A stretch of DNA of 64,000 nt from Cedecea selenatireducens (GCF_042138895.1 NZ_JBHIKW010000005.1:299264-363263), one strand, 5' to 3'; shown: positions 53,261 through 62,790, counted from the first letter of the stretch. Notes: a model not told the origin generated them from the sequence alone. A program made the numbers and translations.

Positions 53261-54787
53261 ATGAGTCACTCTGCGACAAAAACAAAAACCTTTTTCGGGC
53301 ATCCGTACCCGTTAAGTTCGCTCTTCCTCACCGAAATGTGGGAACGTTTTTCCTTCTACGGGGTTCGCCCGCTGCTCATTCTGTTTATGAGTGCGGCGCT
53401 GCTTCAGGGCGGGATGGGGCTGCCGATTGAGCAGGCTTCCGCGATTGTCGGTATTTTCGCCGGCGGCGTGTACATCACCTCTTTACCGGGCGGCTGGCTG
53501 GCCGATAACTGGCTCGGGCAGCGCCGCGCCGTTTGGTATGGCTCGCTGATTATTGCGCTGGGGCATCTCTCGATTGCGCTGTCGGCATTCGTGGGCAACA
53601 CCTTCTTCTTTGTCGGCCTGCTGCTGATCGTCCTGGGAACCGGGTTGTTCAAAACCTGTATTACCGTGATGGTCGGGACGCTGTACAAAAAAGAAGATAC
53701 CCGCCGCGACGGGGGCTTTTCGCTGTTTTACATGGGCATCAACATGGGCTCGTTTATCGCCCCGCTGATCATCGGCCCGCTGCATGAGAAATACGGCTGG
53801 CACATGGGCTTTGGCCTGGGCGGGCTGGGCATGCTGGTTGCGCTGTTCATCTTCCGCTTCTACGCCATTCCGCAAATGCGCCGCTACGACAAAGAAGTCG
53901 GGCTGGACTCCACCTGGAATCACCCGACGACCGAGCGTAAAAACGTCGGTAAATGGGTAACGCTTGCGATGGTGCTGCTAGCCGGGCTGGTGGTGCTGAT
54001 CGCCAACGGGACAATTCCATTCAACCCGACGGTTATCGCCAAAAGCTCCGCGTACATTATTTCCACCTGCGTGGGCCTCTACTTCCTGTTCATGTTCTTC
54101 TTTGCCGGGTTAACCAGCAGCGAGCGTTCACGCCTGCTGGCCTGCCTGATCCTGCTGGTTGCGGCGGCATTCTTCTGGTCTGCCTTCGAGCAGAAGCCGA
54201 CCTCCTTCAACATCTTTGCGCGTGACTACACCGACCGCCAGATGGGCAGCTTCGAAATCCCGACCATTTGGTTCCAGTCGATCAACGCGCTGTTTATTAT
54301 CCTGCTGGCACCGGTGTTTAGCTGGTTCTGGCCGTCGCTGGCTAAGCGCAACCTTAACCCGAGCAGCATGACGAAGTTCGTTATCGGCATTCTGTTTGCG
54401 GCGGCAGGCTTTGCGGTAATGATGGCGGCAGCAAACCAGGTGCTGGCGACGCAGAGCGGCGTTTCTCCGTTCTGGCTGGTCGGAAGCATCCTGCTGCTGA
54501 CCCTCGGCGAGCTTTGCCTCAGCCCGATTGGCCTGGCAACCATGACCCTGCTGGCACCGCAGAAAATGCGTGGCCAGGTGATGGGGCTGTGGTTCTGCGC
54601 CAGCGCGCTGGGCAATCTCGCGGCGGGTATCATGGGCGGGCATATCAAAAAGGATCAGCTTAGCTCGATGCCGGAGCTGTTCTCCCACGTGTCTATTGCC
54701 CTGGTCATCTGCGCCATTGTGCTGGCTGCGCTGATTATTCCGGTGAGAAGCATGCTGAGAAATGCGGACGCCAACGAAGCCAAATAA
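53261..54787 (+). CDS. POT-family proton-coupled oligopeptide transporter
   Basis: MFS-fold peptide transporter of 508 aa with about 14 transmembrane helices. The POT ExxER motif is E25-M-W-E28-R29 in TEMWERFSFYGVRPLL, and the second family signature is FSLFYMGINMGSFIAPLI near residue 155 (FYxxINxG). It imports di- and tripeptides with protons. The sequence is not close to E. coli DtpA or DtpB, so I give no symbol. A GGGAG ribosome site precedes the ATG. Monocistronic, with a strong terminator. Confidence 0.9.
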   Translation: MSHSATKTKTFFGHPYPLSSLFLTEMWERFSFYGVRPLLILFMSAALLQGGMGLPIEQASAIVGIFAGGVYITSLPGGWLADNWLGQRRAVWYGSLIIALGHLSIALSAFVGNTFFFVGLLLIVLGTGLFKTCITVMVGTLYKKEDTRRDGGFSLFYMGINMGSFIAPLIIGPLHEKYGWHMGFGLGGLGMLVALFIFRFYAIPQMRRYDKEVGLDSTWNHPTTERKNVGKWVTLAMVLLAGLVVLIANGTIPFNPTVIAKSSAYIISTCVGLYFLFMFFFAGLTSSERSRLLACLILLVAAAFFWSAFEQKPTSFNIFARDYTDRQMGSFEIPTIWFQSINALFIILLAPVFSWFWPSLAKRNLNPSSMTKFVIGILFAAAGFAVMMAAANQVLATQSGVSPFWLVGSILLLTLGELCLSPIGLATMTLLAPQKMRGQVMGLWFCASALGNLAAGIMGGHIKKDQLSSMPELFSHVSIALVICAIVLAALIIPVRSMLRNADANEAK

Positions 54788-54805
54788 CGGCTTTTAAACA
54801 TCTTG

Positions 54806-54836
54806 CCCGGTAACCTTCTGCGGGTTACCGGGTTTT
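54806..54836 (+). terminator. Terminator of the POT transporter gene
   Basis: CCCGGTAACC and GGTTACCGGG form a perfect 10-bp stem followed by TTTT, 19 bases after the stop codon; the next gene is convergent. Confidence 0.92.
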
Positions 54837-54849
54837 ACCCCGAAGAGAT

Positions 54850-56118
54850 TCAGTACTGATACTTCTTATCCAAAACCCGGCAGGTCGTATAGGCTCCGGC
54901 GGCACACAGCAGCGCAGGGGCAAAATAGCTGTGGTCCATATGGGTAAACTCCATCACCAGCACCACGGCCGTTACCGGCATCTGCATCGAAGCGGCCAAA
55001 AACGCGGCCCCGCCGACCAGCGCAAAGCTGCCCACGTCCCCGCCAGGGAAGACAAACTGCCAGACCACGGCCAGCAGCAGGCTCAGCAAAGCACCCACCG
55101 TTAAGCCCGGCGTCAGCAACCCTCCCTCAGCGCCACCGCGCAGGACGGCGAGGATCACCAGCATTTTCAGCGCCAGCAGTATCGCGGCATAGTCAACGCT
55201 CAGGCCATTACTAATGGCAAGCTGCATTGGGCCTTTGCCGTTGCCCGGCAGCTGTGGGAACCACAGGCTAAGCGCTGCCAGCAGCGCAAAGGCCAACAGG
55301 CAAAATACCGGCATCTGCCAGTTGGTTTTTACCTGCGTTCTCACTTTGGTTGTCGCTTTGCGAAACAGCCAGGCGGCATAGCCGAGCAGCGGGCTGACCA
55401 CAATGGCCCAGGCTATAAACGCGTGGGGAAGCGCAAAAGAGGCGAAGTGATACTGCGATTCATCCCCCAGTCCAAGCGTCGCAACCCAGGCCGCCACCGC
55501 AGAGGTGATGACCGCCGCCAGCGCTTTCTCCCAGCTAAACGAAAGCAGCAAGACCTCGAGGGTGAACAGCGCCCCGGCCAGAGGAACGTTATACACCGCA
55601 GCAAGGCCTGCGCCCGCACCGCAGGCAATCAGCGTGCGGGTTTCGTCCGGCGGCAGGCTGAACTTCCGCGCGAGAATACCCGCCGCCAGCGCGCCCATTT
55701 CTCGAGGAGCAACTTCACGCCCAAGCGGTGAACCCAGCGCGACGGTGATGATTTGCAGCAATGCATGAATAGTGGTGGTGCCGGTCGGCATCGGCACCGC
55801 AGGATTGGCGACGGCAGCGGCAATAGACACTCTCTTTTTGCCGTAACGCGCCAGCAGCCACCAGCCAAACCCGGCGACGGCGCCACCGCCAATAATTGCG
55901 GCCACGCGGCGCAGATGCGAGGCATCAGTTACGCCCTGAAGAAACGTCTCGCTGCCCACCAGTTGGTCGATGCTGTAGCCAAAAGCCAGATGCTGAATAG
56001 CGTGTAAAATCAGCGCGAGAAGCATGCCCGCTATACCGGCGAGGATGCCGGTAAGTACCACAGCAGCCAGGCGTCCAGGGTAGTTTTTAGCATCAGCCTG
56101 TTCAGTTGGCTGGGTCAT
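54850..56118 (-). CDS. ClC-family chloride channel/antiporter
   Basis: Integral membrane protein of 422 aa of the voltage-gated chloride channel (ClC) family. The selectivity-filter region LGSPLGREVAPREMGALAAG corresponds to the GREGP motif, here GREVAPRE, near residue 141. GAGAGLAAVYNVPLAGALFTLEVLL and RGGAEGGLLTPGLTVGA are further ClC blocks. The start at 56118 (MTQPTEQADAKNYPGR) has an AAGGAT ribosome site; an ATG 18 codons upstream is possible. The role may be anion balance or fluoride/acid resistance; not determined. It does not look like ClcA or YfeO. Confidence 0.85.
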   Translation of the reverse strand: MTQPTEQADAKNYPGRLAAVVLTGILAGIAGMLLALILHAIQHLAFGYSIDQLVGSETFLQGVTDASHLRRVAAIIGGGAVAGFGWWLLARYGKKRVSIAAAVANPAVPMPTGTTTIHALLQIITVALGSPLGREVAPREMGALAAGILARKFSLPPDETRTLIACGAGAGLAAVYNVPLAGALFTLEVLLLSFSWEKALAAVITSAVAAWVATLGLGDESQYHFASFALPHAFIAWAIVVSPLLGYAAWLFRKATTKVRTQVKTNWQMPVFCLLAFALLAALSLWFPQLPGNGKGPMQLAISNGLSVDYAAILLALKMLVILAVLRGGAEGGLLTPGLTVGALLSLLLAVVWQFVFPGGDVGSFALVGGAAFLAASMQMPVTAVVLVMEFTHMDHSYFAPALLCAAGAYTTCRVLDKKYQY

Positions 56119-56240
56119 ATCGGGATCCTTAACGCGGGGAAAACTGGATGATAAGGGAGAAGAATTAAACATTTAGTATAAATGTAGCATTCATCATGCC
56201 CGAGTCATCCCGGCTTTTCCCGGCGTAAAATCCCTCCGGT

Positions 56241-57590
56241 TCAGTGAGCTTTCTGGCATGCGGCTATCAGCATGCCTGCCAAAGCAGCACCGCACAGCAG
56301 CCGGAAGGCGGTTGCCCAGTCGCCCATATCAGGGGCCTGCCCGAGAACAACCGAGAGTACCGCCAGCATCATTGCCCCCGCCATATACTGGCTGGTGGCC
56401 ATCAGCGCGCTGGCGCGTCCCTGCTGGGCGAGCGGAGTGGCTGAAAGGCCGACGGCGAACATCGCGGGGAAGATTAACCCGTGGCCAATCCCGCTGAGCG
56501 CAATCCCGCCGATAAAGACCGCAGACAGCGGCGACGCTAAGCCGACGGAAATCAGCCACAGCCCCAGCGCCGAACAGGCGAACCCGGCGGCCAATACGGT
56601 TGCGTTGGCGTAGCGGGCGGTCAGGCGGGTATACAGCGCATTGCCCGCCACGATAAGCAGCGCGAGCGGCGTGAACATCAGCCCGGTGGTGACGGCATCC
56701 TGCTGCAAAGTCTGCTGCCAAAGTAGGGTCATGGCGTAAAACTGGCTGCCAACGCTTGCCATATAACAGGCGCTGCTGAGCCAGCCTGTTTGCAAGCCCG
56801 GCAGGGCGCGAAGCGAGCGGGCCAGTAACGGCTGAGGCGCATAGCGCTCGTGCAGGATAAACAAGATCCCCATGGCAACGGCGATGCGATTAGCCAGATA
56901 GTCGGCCTGCCCGGTTTCGCCATAGCGCATCAGCGCCCATACCAGCGCTCCGGCGGCGAAACAGCCCACCAGCGAACCCATGCCTGGCCGCTGTGCCTCC
57001 CCCTGCGGGCTGAGCGGTAAAAAATCCCGCCGAACCAGCCAGAGTGCGATAAGCCCCGGCGGCACGTTAATAAAGAAAATGGTTCGCCAGTCCAGCGCGG
57101 CCAGTATGCCGCCCAGCATCACGCCCGCGACTAATCCCAGCGCGCCGATAGCGCTCCAGATTGCCAGCGCCCGCCGATGCGCCTCGCCGTGAAACCGTTG
57201 CGCCATCAGCGCCAGAACGGCAGGCTGCAGCAACGCCGCCGCCATCCCTTGCCCGCAGCGGGCGGCGAGCAGCAACGTGCCGTTTTGCGCCAGTCCGCCC
57301 AGCACCGAAGAAAGTAGAAACAGCGCCATGCCGAGGCTGAACATGCGGCGAGCGCCAAGCCGATCGCACAGGCTACCACCCGCCAGCAACAGGGCGGCAA
57401 ACGCCAGGCCATAGAGGGAAACAACCCACTGCATCTCGCTGAGAGAAAGGTTTAGATCCTCAGCCAGCGTAGGCAGCGCGACGTAGACAATCGCATAGTC
57501 CAGCGCGATCAGCGCCTGCGCTATTCCCGGCGCGAACAAAGCGCTATAGCGCCCGGAAGCGGCGGCGGGTACCGCATAAGTTTGTGTCAT
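56241..57590 (-). CDS. MFS drug efflux transporter (DHA2-like)
   Basis: Membrane protein of 449 aa with many hydrophobic helices (12-14). MFS motif A appears as GGSLCDRLGARRMF near residue 72, motif C-like GAIGALGLVAGVMLGG near 145, and the DHA2-type opening LIALDYAIVYVALPTLAEDL with the acidic residue in TM1. A substrate cannot be assigned. It diverges from a LysR regulator gene across 130 bases, the usual arrangement for regulator/target pairs. Confidence 0.85.
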   Translation of the reverse strand: MTQTYAVPAAASGRYSALFAPGIAQALIALDYAIVYVALPTLAEDLNLSLSEMQWVVSLYGLAFAALLLAGGSLCDRLGARRMFSLGMALFLLSSVLGGLAQNGTLLLAARCGQGMAAALLQPAVLALMAQRFHGEAHRRALAIWSAIGALGLVAGVMLGGILAALDWRTIFFINVPPGLIALWLVRRDFLPLSPQGEAQRPGMGSLVGCFAAGALVWALMRYGETGQADYLANRIAVAMGILFILHERYAPQPLLARSLRALPGLQTGWLSSACYMASVGSQFYAMTLLWQQTLQQDAVTTGLMFTPLALLIVAGNALYTRLTARYANATVLAAGFACSALGLWLISVGLASPLSAVFIGGIALSGIGHGLIFPAMFAVGLSATPLAQQGRASALMATSQYMAGAMMLAVLSVVLGQAPDMGDWATAFRLLCGAALAGMLIAACQKAH

Positions 57591-57720
57591 CGGCGTTTCC
57601 TGCTATTTTCTTTTAGATGAATAAGTTTCATCAATTAATGTGCGTGGATAACAGGCTACGCCTTTATTTATAGTGCAATCAAAATCATATTATTCAGCAA
57701 AGGATGAGTTAAATTCATTC

Positions 57721-58614
57721 ATGAAGAATCGTCGACTTCCGCCACTCACGGCCGTTCGGGCCTTTGACGCCGTGGCCCGCCACGCCAGTTTTAAAGCCGC
57801 GGCTGACGAAATTGGCGTCACGCCTACCGCCATCAGCCACCAAATCCGCCTGCTGGAGGACTCGCTGGAGCAGCGGTTATTCATTCGTTCGGCTCGCGGT
57901 GTGGCGCCCACCCCGGCGGGGGAGATTCTGTTTCGTGCTTCCGGGAACATTTTCACCACGCTGCGGGACGCCGTTGAGTCTATAGCCACGATCTCTCACC
58001 CCGGCACGCTCACGCTCAGCACCACCTCGAATTTCCTGACTAACTGGCTGGTACCGCGTTTGCCTGCTTTGCATCAGCGTTATTCCTCGCTGGAGCTGCG
58101 CTTTCACAGCAGCGTGGCGCTGGCCGATCTCAACGGCACCACGGCGGACTGCGCCGTGCGCTACAGCATGCAGGCCGACGAATCTCTCGACAGCACGCTG
58201 CTGCATAGCGACAGGTTTGTGCTGGTGGCCAGCCCGCAGCTGAAGCTCAGGAGCGTGAAGGATCTGCCGGGGATGACGCTCTTCCATATTGATAACCGCC
58301 ACGTGCCGAGCCCGGAGCCCAGCTGGCAGCACTGGAAATCGGTATTTGGGCCGGAGAATTTGGACGTGCAGACCGGGATTCATTTTGATGACGAAACGCA
58401 TGCGATTCAGGCGGCCATTGCCGGACAGGGGATCTTGCTGGCGAGCGAACTGCTGATTCGCCGCGCGCTTCAGCAGGGGCTATTGCATATCGCGCTGCCG
58501 GGCGCGCTCCCTGGAGCGAATTACTACTTTGTCAGCAGCCGCGAAAAGGCCAGGAGAGAGGACGTGCAGCAGGTTAAGGCGTGGCTGCAGCAGGCGTTTC
58601 AGGCTGGAGAGTAG
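57721..58614 (+). CDS. LysR-family regulator (GcvA-like)
   Basis: Regulator of 297 aa. N-terminal HTH LPPLTAVRAFDAVARHASFKAAADEIGVTPTAISHQIRLLE (residues 6-46) is of the GcvA type. The C-terminal effector domain contains the usual SNFLTNWLVPRLPALHQRYSSLELR strand-helix. The ATG at 57721 was chosen for the canonical MKNRRLPPLTAVRAF start; an upstream ATG would add 16 residues. It is divergent from the MFS gene and probably regulates it. The large palindromic element starts 66 bases after its stop. Confidence 0.88.
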   Translation: MKNRRLPPLTAVRAFDAVARHASFKAAADEIGVTPTAISHQIRLLEDSLEQRLFIRSARGVAPTPAGEILFRASGNIFTTLRDAVESIATISHPGTLTLSTTSNFLTNWLVPRLPALHQRYSSLELRFHSSVALADLNGTTADCAVRYSMQADESLDSTLLHSDRFVLVASPQLKLRSVKDLPGMTLFHIDNRHVPSPEPSWQHWKSVFGPENLDVQTGIHFDDETHAIQAAIAGQGILLASELLIRRALQQGLLHIALPGALPGANYYFVSSREKARREDVQQVKAWLQQAFQAGE

Positions 58615-58679
58615 GGTTGCCCCACCTTTTTTGCCTCTTTGTCACAAATATCCATGATTATGCAGGACTGGTTAATATT

Positions 58680-59300
58680 CCGTTCACTTCCAGCCTTGTT
58701 TTATATGCAGCAGCCGCACCGGTGAACGTGTTCGGGGGATAATGCCATCCCCCGAACAGCCCCGGCGCCCGGCGAGCTCATCGCCGCTGAAGCGGTAAAC
58801 CCACCGGCTATCACCCAAACATTCGGGGTCGTTCGCGATCCGTTCCCGACGATCGCTCTCTTTCGCTGCTCCCGGCAGCTCAACCCCGCCTGAGTTGGGT
58901 CATAACCGGGGGCGATGAGAGCCGGGGAGCAATTCCACCCTCACCCCGGCCCTCTCCCAGAGGGAGAGGGGGAAAACAGCCAAAGTGGAACATTTTTTAT
59001 TCCCTCTCCTTTCCAGGGAGAGGGTGAGGGTAAAAATAAGAAGCGAGGCACGGTTCCGGCTTAAATCGCCTCCGTTTTTTCTCCGACTGGCCAGGGTCCG
59101 GACGTCGGGAACGGCCGGAGGCTGAGAGCGTCGGGAACGCATCTCAGGCGACCCAGGACTGGGAGATAAAACGGAGGTCTGCCGCTTTAGCGGTCGATTT
59201 ATTTGGCCGGGAGTCCGGGGTCTCGGGGGAATGACGGTGATTCTCCCGAGACGTTCACCGGTTCGGTGGTGACATATGAAACTGTACTGGAAGTGAACGG
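58680..59300. repeat. Large imperfect palindromic non-coding element
   Basis: A 621-base non-coding stretch is symmetric about position 58990. Its ends are a perfect 14-base inverted pair, CCGTTCACTTCCAG (58680-58693) and CTGGAAGTGAACGG (59287-59300). Mirror-placed inner blocks include ACCGGTGAACGT (58718-58729) with ACGTTCACCGGT (59251-59262), and CGTTCCCGACG (58841-58851) with CGTCGGGAACG (59129-59139). The centre holds CCCTCTCC/GGAGAGGG palindromes (58950-58970 and 59002-59024). The halves are diverged inverted copies of a unit of about 300 bases. No convincing gene lies inside 58615-59369. It sits between convergent genes, with no clear target duplication. Confidence 0.8.
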
Positions 59301-59369
59301 AACCTTAGCCGATCTTTCAGAATGCTTATTTGTGACTAAGAGACAGCTCACCAGGAGAGGAACCATCTA

Positions 59370-60932
59370 TCAGTGTGCCGGCGGTTTTTTCATTAACGGA
59401 ACCAGCATCGCAGCAATCAAAAAACCGATCATGATCAGGTAAAAAGCATCCGAAAACGCCTGCGTTCGCGCCTCGCGCAGCGCGAGGGTAGAAAGGTTTT
59501 TTAGCGCCCCGCTGGTGGCGGCATCCGGCGATAAACCCTGCGCGGTGAGGCTTGCTGCGCCGCGTTGGACGAAATCCGTCATCGCCAGGTTAGCGGTGTT
59601 GAGATGGTCTGCCAGGCGGCTGTAGTGCAGATTGGTTCTGTCATTCAGCACCGTGCCGCACAGGGCGATGCCGATAGCGCCGCCCAGGTTACGCATCAAA
59701 TTGAACAGGCCGGAGGCGAGCTTAAGTCGCGCAGGCGGCAGGCTGCCCAGGGTTAGCGTGACGGTCGGTGCGACGGCGAACTGCTGCGCAAGGCCACGAA
59801 ACGCCTGCGGAAGCAGCAGCTGATCGCCACCCCAGTCGTGGGTAATTGGCACAAAGCTGTACATCGAAATAGCAAAGCCAATAAGCCCTGCCATCAGCAG
59901 CCAGCGCAGATCCACCCGGTTGGCCAGCCACGAATAAAACGGAATCGACATCACCTGGAACAGGCCGGTAGAAAACACGGCGAGGCCGATTTCCAGAGCG
60001 CTAAAGCCACGTACGGTGCCGAGATACAGCGGTGTTAAATAGATCGTGGCGAAAATGCCCACCCCGGCCATAAATGAGAAATAGCAGCCCAGGCTAAACG
60101 TTCTGTCTTTTAGCGCCCGGAGATCCATCACCGGCTGCGCATGGCGCAGGGTTCGAATAATAAAGGCGATACCGCACAGCAGCGCTATCCAGCCTGTGGT
60201 GGCGATGGTGCTGTCATCAAACCAGCCCCAGCGCGGGCCTTCTTCCAGCGTGTATTCCAGGCACCCGAGCGAAGCCGCCAGCAGCAAAATACTGAAATAG
60301 TCTGCGCCGCGCAGCAGGGAAAAATCTGGGGTATCTACCTTCACCAGTAGCGGGACGGCTACGGCGATATAAATCCCCGGGATCACGTTAATAAAGAACA
60401 GCCAGTGCCAGTTAAAGTTTTCGGTGATCCAGCCGCCCACGGTTGGGCCCAGCGTCGGTGCCAGAGAAGCCAGTCCGCCAATGGTCGCGGCGGCGATAAC
60501 CCGCTGTTTGCCCTGGAAGAAGGCGAAAGCGGTGGTAAACACCAGCGGGATCATTGAACCGCCCGCCAGCCCCTGCAGGGCGCGAAACGCAATCATGCTT
60601 TGAATATTCCACGCCCAGCCGCACAGCAGGCTCATCAGCGTGAAGCCTGCCGCCGAGGCGGCAAACAGCCAGCGGGTGGACATCACCCTTGAGAGCCAGC
60701 CGGACAGCGGAATAATAATGATCTCGGCGATCAGGTAGCTGGTCTGCACCCAGACGGTTTCGTCATCCCCCGCAGAAAGGCCGCCGCCGATGTCCCGCAG
60801 CGAAGCAGAAACGATTTGGATATCAATCAGCGCAATAAACATCCCCACGCACATGCTGGCAAAGGCGAAGATCTTTTTTGCCATCGGCATAGAGATGCCC
60901 TGCGGCATCGGTGCGGCCTGGGCGGTGCTCAT
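59370..60932 (-). CDS. EmrB/DHA2-family efflux permease
   Basis: Inner-membrane drug transporter of 520 aa with about 14 helices, DHA2 family. Motifs: CVGMFIALIDIQIVSASLRDI (TM1), the AEIIIIPLSGWLSRVMSTRW motif A region, ALQGLAGGSMIPLVFTTAF, and the motif C PTLGPTVGGWITENFNWHWLFFINV. It works with the periplasmic adaptor encoded upstream (4-base overlap, ATGA) and an outer-membrane TolC-type channel from elsewhere. Third gene of a regulator-adaptor-permease operon. Confidence 0.92.
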   Translation of the reverse strand: MSTAQAAPMPQGISMPMAKKIFAFASMCVGMFIALIDIQIVSASLRDIGGGLSAGDDETVWVQTSYLIAEIIIIPLSGWLSRVMSTRWLFAASAAGFTLMSLLCGWAWNIQSMIAFRALQGLAGGSMIPLVFTTAFAFFQGKQRVIAAATIGGLASLAPTLGPTVGGWITENFNWHWLFFINVIPGIYIAVAVPLLVKVDTPDFSLLRGADYFSILLLAASLGCLEYTLEEGPRWGWFDDSTIATTGWIALLCGIAFIIRTLRHAQPVMDLRALKDRTFSLGCYFSFMAGVGIFATIYLTPLYLGTVRGFSALEIGLAVFSTGLFQVMSIPFYSWLANRVDLRWLLMAGLIGFAISMYSFVPITHDWGGDQLLLPQAFRGLAQQFAVAPTVTLTLGSLPPARLKLASGLFNLMRNLGGAIGIALCGTVLNDRTNLHYSRLADHLNTANLAMTDFVQRGAASLTAQGLSPDAATSGALKNLSTLALREARTQAFSDAFYLIMIGFLIAAMLVPLMKKPPAH

Positions 60933-61975
60933 CGCGTACTCTTTTGATCGACGGTCACGATGACCGAGAGTCCCGGACGAAGCACATCCAGTTTTGCGCC
61001 GTCACCTTCCAGCGCGATCCGCACCGGCACGCGCTGGACGATTTTGGTGAAGTTGCCCGTGGCATTTTCCGCCGGGAGAATACTAAAGCGAGAGCCGGTG
61101 GCAGGTGACACGCTGGCGATATGCCCTTTAAAAGTGCGGTTCGGCAGCACGTCGGCGACGACGGTCACCGGCAAACCGGCACGCATATTTGCCAGTTGGT
61201 TCTCTTTGAAATTAGCGTCGACCCACAGCCCGTGTGAAGGCACCAGCGAGAGCAGCTGCGTGCCGCTGGTGACGAAGGAGCCTGACCATGCGCGGCGGTT
61301 GCCGATTACGCCGTCAAAAGGCGCGCGAATTTCCGTATAGCTGAGATTCAGCTTCGCCATAGTCAGATTAGCCTGCGCCTGTTCCAGCGCGGCCTGAGTT
61401 TGTTTTTCGCGCGCGTCCAGCACGGCCAGCTGGCGCTCGGCAACGGCTCTGTCCGCCTGAGCCTTGCCCTGTTCGGCCCGCGCCCGGCGATAATCCGCAG
61501 AGGCGTTATCGCGAATCTGGGCTGAAATCGCGCTTGAGGCTTCCAGCGCGTTATAGCGGCGGTTGTCGTTGGCTGACTTCTCCGTGGCCGCCGCTGCGGC
61601 AGCGACCGAGGCGGACGAACCCTGGATAGTGGCCTGCTGCAGCTGGCGTGTCGCGGCAATATCCGCCAGCGCGGCCTGCTGAGCGGCAACTTCACCCTGG
61701 GCTTTTGTCAGCGCGGCCTGGTAGTCGCGGTCATCAATGCGAATAAGAAGGTCGCCTTTTTTCACCGCCATGTTGTCCTGCACGGCAATCTGCTGAATAT
61801 AGCCGGACACTTTGGTGGAAATGGCGCTGATATCGCCCCCGATATAGGCGTCGTCAGTGGACTGAATAAAACGCCCGCTGTGCCACCACCAGGCGCCGTA
61901 GCCTGCCGCCGCTAACACCGCTGCGCCGAGGACGGTCAGCGTAATCAATTTTTTCTTATGGGCGGCGTTCATCAC
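60929..61975 (-). CDS. HlyD/EmrA-family membrane fusion protein
   Basis: Periplasmic adaptor of 348 aa. It has one N-terminal transmembrane anchor (about 10-28), then the biotinyl-lipoyl half motif SGYIQQIAVQDNMAVKKGDLLIRIDDRDY, a long alpha-helical hairpin with coiled-coil alanine/glutamine composition (about 80-200), the second lipoyl half LSYTEIRAPFDGVIGNRRAWSG, and a beta-barrel. It starts four bases inside the regulator stop (ATGA coupling) and is coupled likewise to the permease. Confidence 0.92.
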   Translation of the reverse strand: MMNAAHKKKLITLTVLGAAVLAAAGYGAWWWHSGRFIQSTDDAYIGGDISAISTKVSGYIQQIAVQDNMAVKKGDLLIRIDDRDYQAALTKAQGEVAAQQAALADIAATRQLQQATIQGSSASVAAAAAATEKSANDNRRYNALEASSAISAQIRDNASADYRRARAEQGKAQADRAVAERQLAVLDAREKQTQAALEQAQANLTMAKLNLSYTEIRAPFDGVIGNRRAWSGSFVTSGTQLLSLVPSHGLWVDANFKENQLANMRAGLPVTVVADVLPNRTFKGHIASVSPATGSRFSILPAENATGNFTKIVQRVPVRIALEGDGAKLDVLRPGLSVIVTVDQKSTR

Positions 61976-62514
61976 TGAGGTTCTCTGTACGGTTCTGGCT
62001 GGAATTTAAGCCCGGTATCACCGGCGTGCTTGCGCTGCAGGTAGTCGTGGCGGTACTTCATCATTGGCGAGGCGGCCGGGCCCGGCACCATGGTGTATTT
62101 TCCGGGGACAATCGGCTCCCCGGTTTCTTTGTCGGCGAGGATGGGTTCCACCGGGCGCTGGGTTTCGCTTTCTACCAGCTGCATCTGCCGCCCTTCTGGG
62201 GCGAAGTGGCGGTTTCCCCATTCAGCCAGCGCCAGCAGCACCATACGGAAGTCGCGCCCGCGCTGGGTGAGATGGTACTCATAGCGAGGCGGCGAGCTGC
62301 TGTAGCAAACCTTTTCCAGCAAACCGTCGTCGACCAGCTCCTTCAGGCGCCGCGAGAGAATATTGGGCGCGACGTTACTGCTTTTTTGGAACTCGTCGAA
62401 GCGGGTAAAACCGGCTAATGCGTCCCGAAGGATCATGATGCTCCAGCTGTCGCCGATGCGGCCGAGGCTGCGGGAGATGGGGCAGGGGGCGCTGCAAAGA
62501 GGTTCGTTTTTCAT
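61972..62514 (-). CDS. HxlR-family transcriptional regulator
   Basis: Winged-helix regulator of 180 aa. The HxlR core is CPISRSLGRIGDSWSIMILRDALAGFTRFDEFQKS, followed by the recognition helix region NILSRRLKELVDDGLLEKV and the wing PPRYEYHLTQRGRDFRMVLLALAEWGNRHF. An N-terminal Cys pair (CSAPC) might sense redox or electrophiles, as in HypR-like HxlR proteins. The start at 62514 was preferred because a longer reading (ATG at 62577) would run through a perfect palindromic operator; its ribosome site is weak. First gene of the efflux operon and probably its autoregulator. Confidence 0.85.
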   Translation of the reverse strand: MKNEPLCSAPCPISRSLGRIGDSWSIMILRDALAGFTRFDEFQKSSNVAPNILSRRLKELVDDGLLEKVCYSSSPPRYEYHLTQRGRDFRMVLLALAEWGNRHFAPEGRQMQLVESETQRPVEPILADKETGEPIVPGKYTMVPGPAASPMMKYRHDYLQRKHAGDTGLKFQPEPYREPQ

Positions 62515-62557
62515 GGATCGATCCGATGGCGGGTTATCGTCTGGCGACAAATTGACA

Positions 62558-62584
62558 TAGTGACTATCAAAATGCAAGTCACTA
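62558..62584. promoter_or_regulatory. Palindromic operator of the HxlR-EmrAB operon
   Basis: TAGTGACT and AGTCACTA are perfect 8-base inverted arms with an 11-base AT-rich gap, 44 bases upstream of the regulator start. Such two-arm sites are typical of HxlR-family operators overlapping their own promoters. Confidence 0.65.
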
Positions 62585-62790
62585 AGGGTCTGACAGCTGT
62601 GCTACATTGTTGGTGTCATAACGTCGCGGATATATTCAGAAAGTCGTCGCTCTTAAACGAAAAGTGCGGCTTTAAAATCCTTCCAGTTGCCTTATGTCGA
62701 GATATAACTCTAATCTTTTTTGCTGGATGGATTTTCCATAAATCCAGGTAATAAATAATATACCCGCCCGAGCCATTTACAGGATTACCT

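Noticed and set aside
59203..59442. 79-codon frame and other short frames in the large palindrome
   Set aside because: They run through the inverted repeat arms, lack ribosome sites and family resemblance, and one overlaps the end of the permease gene.
62673..62704. Sigma-28 flagellar promoter before the chemoreceptor gene
   Set aside because: A TAAA and a GTCGAGATA are present, but the spacing (19 bases rather than about 15) and the -10 sequence fit poorly.
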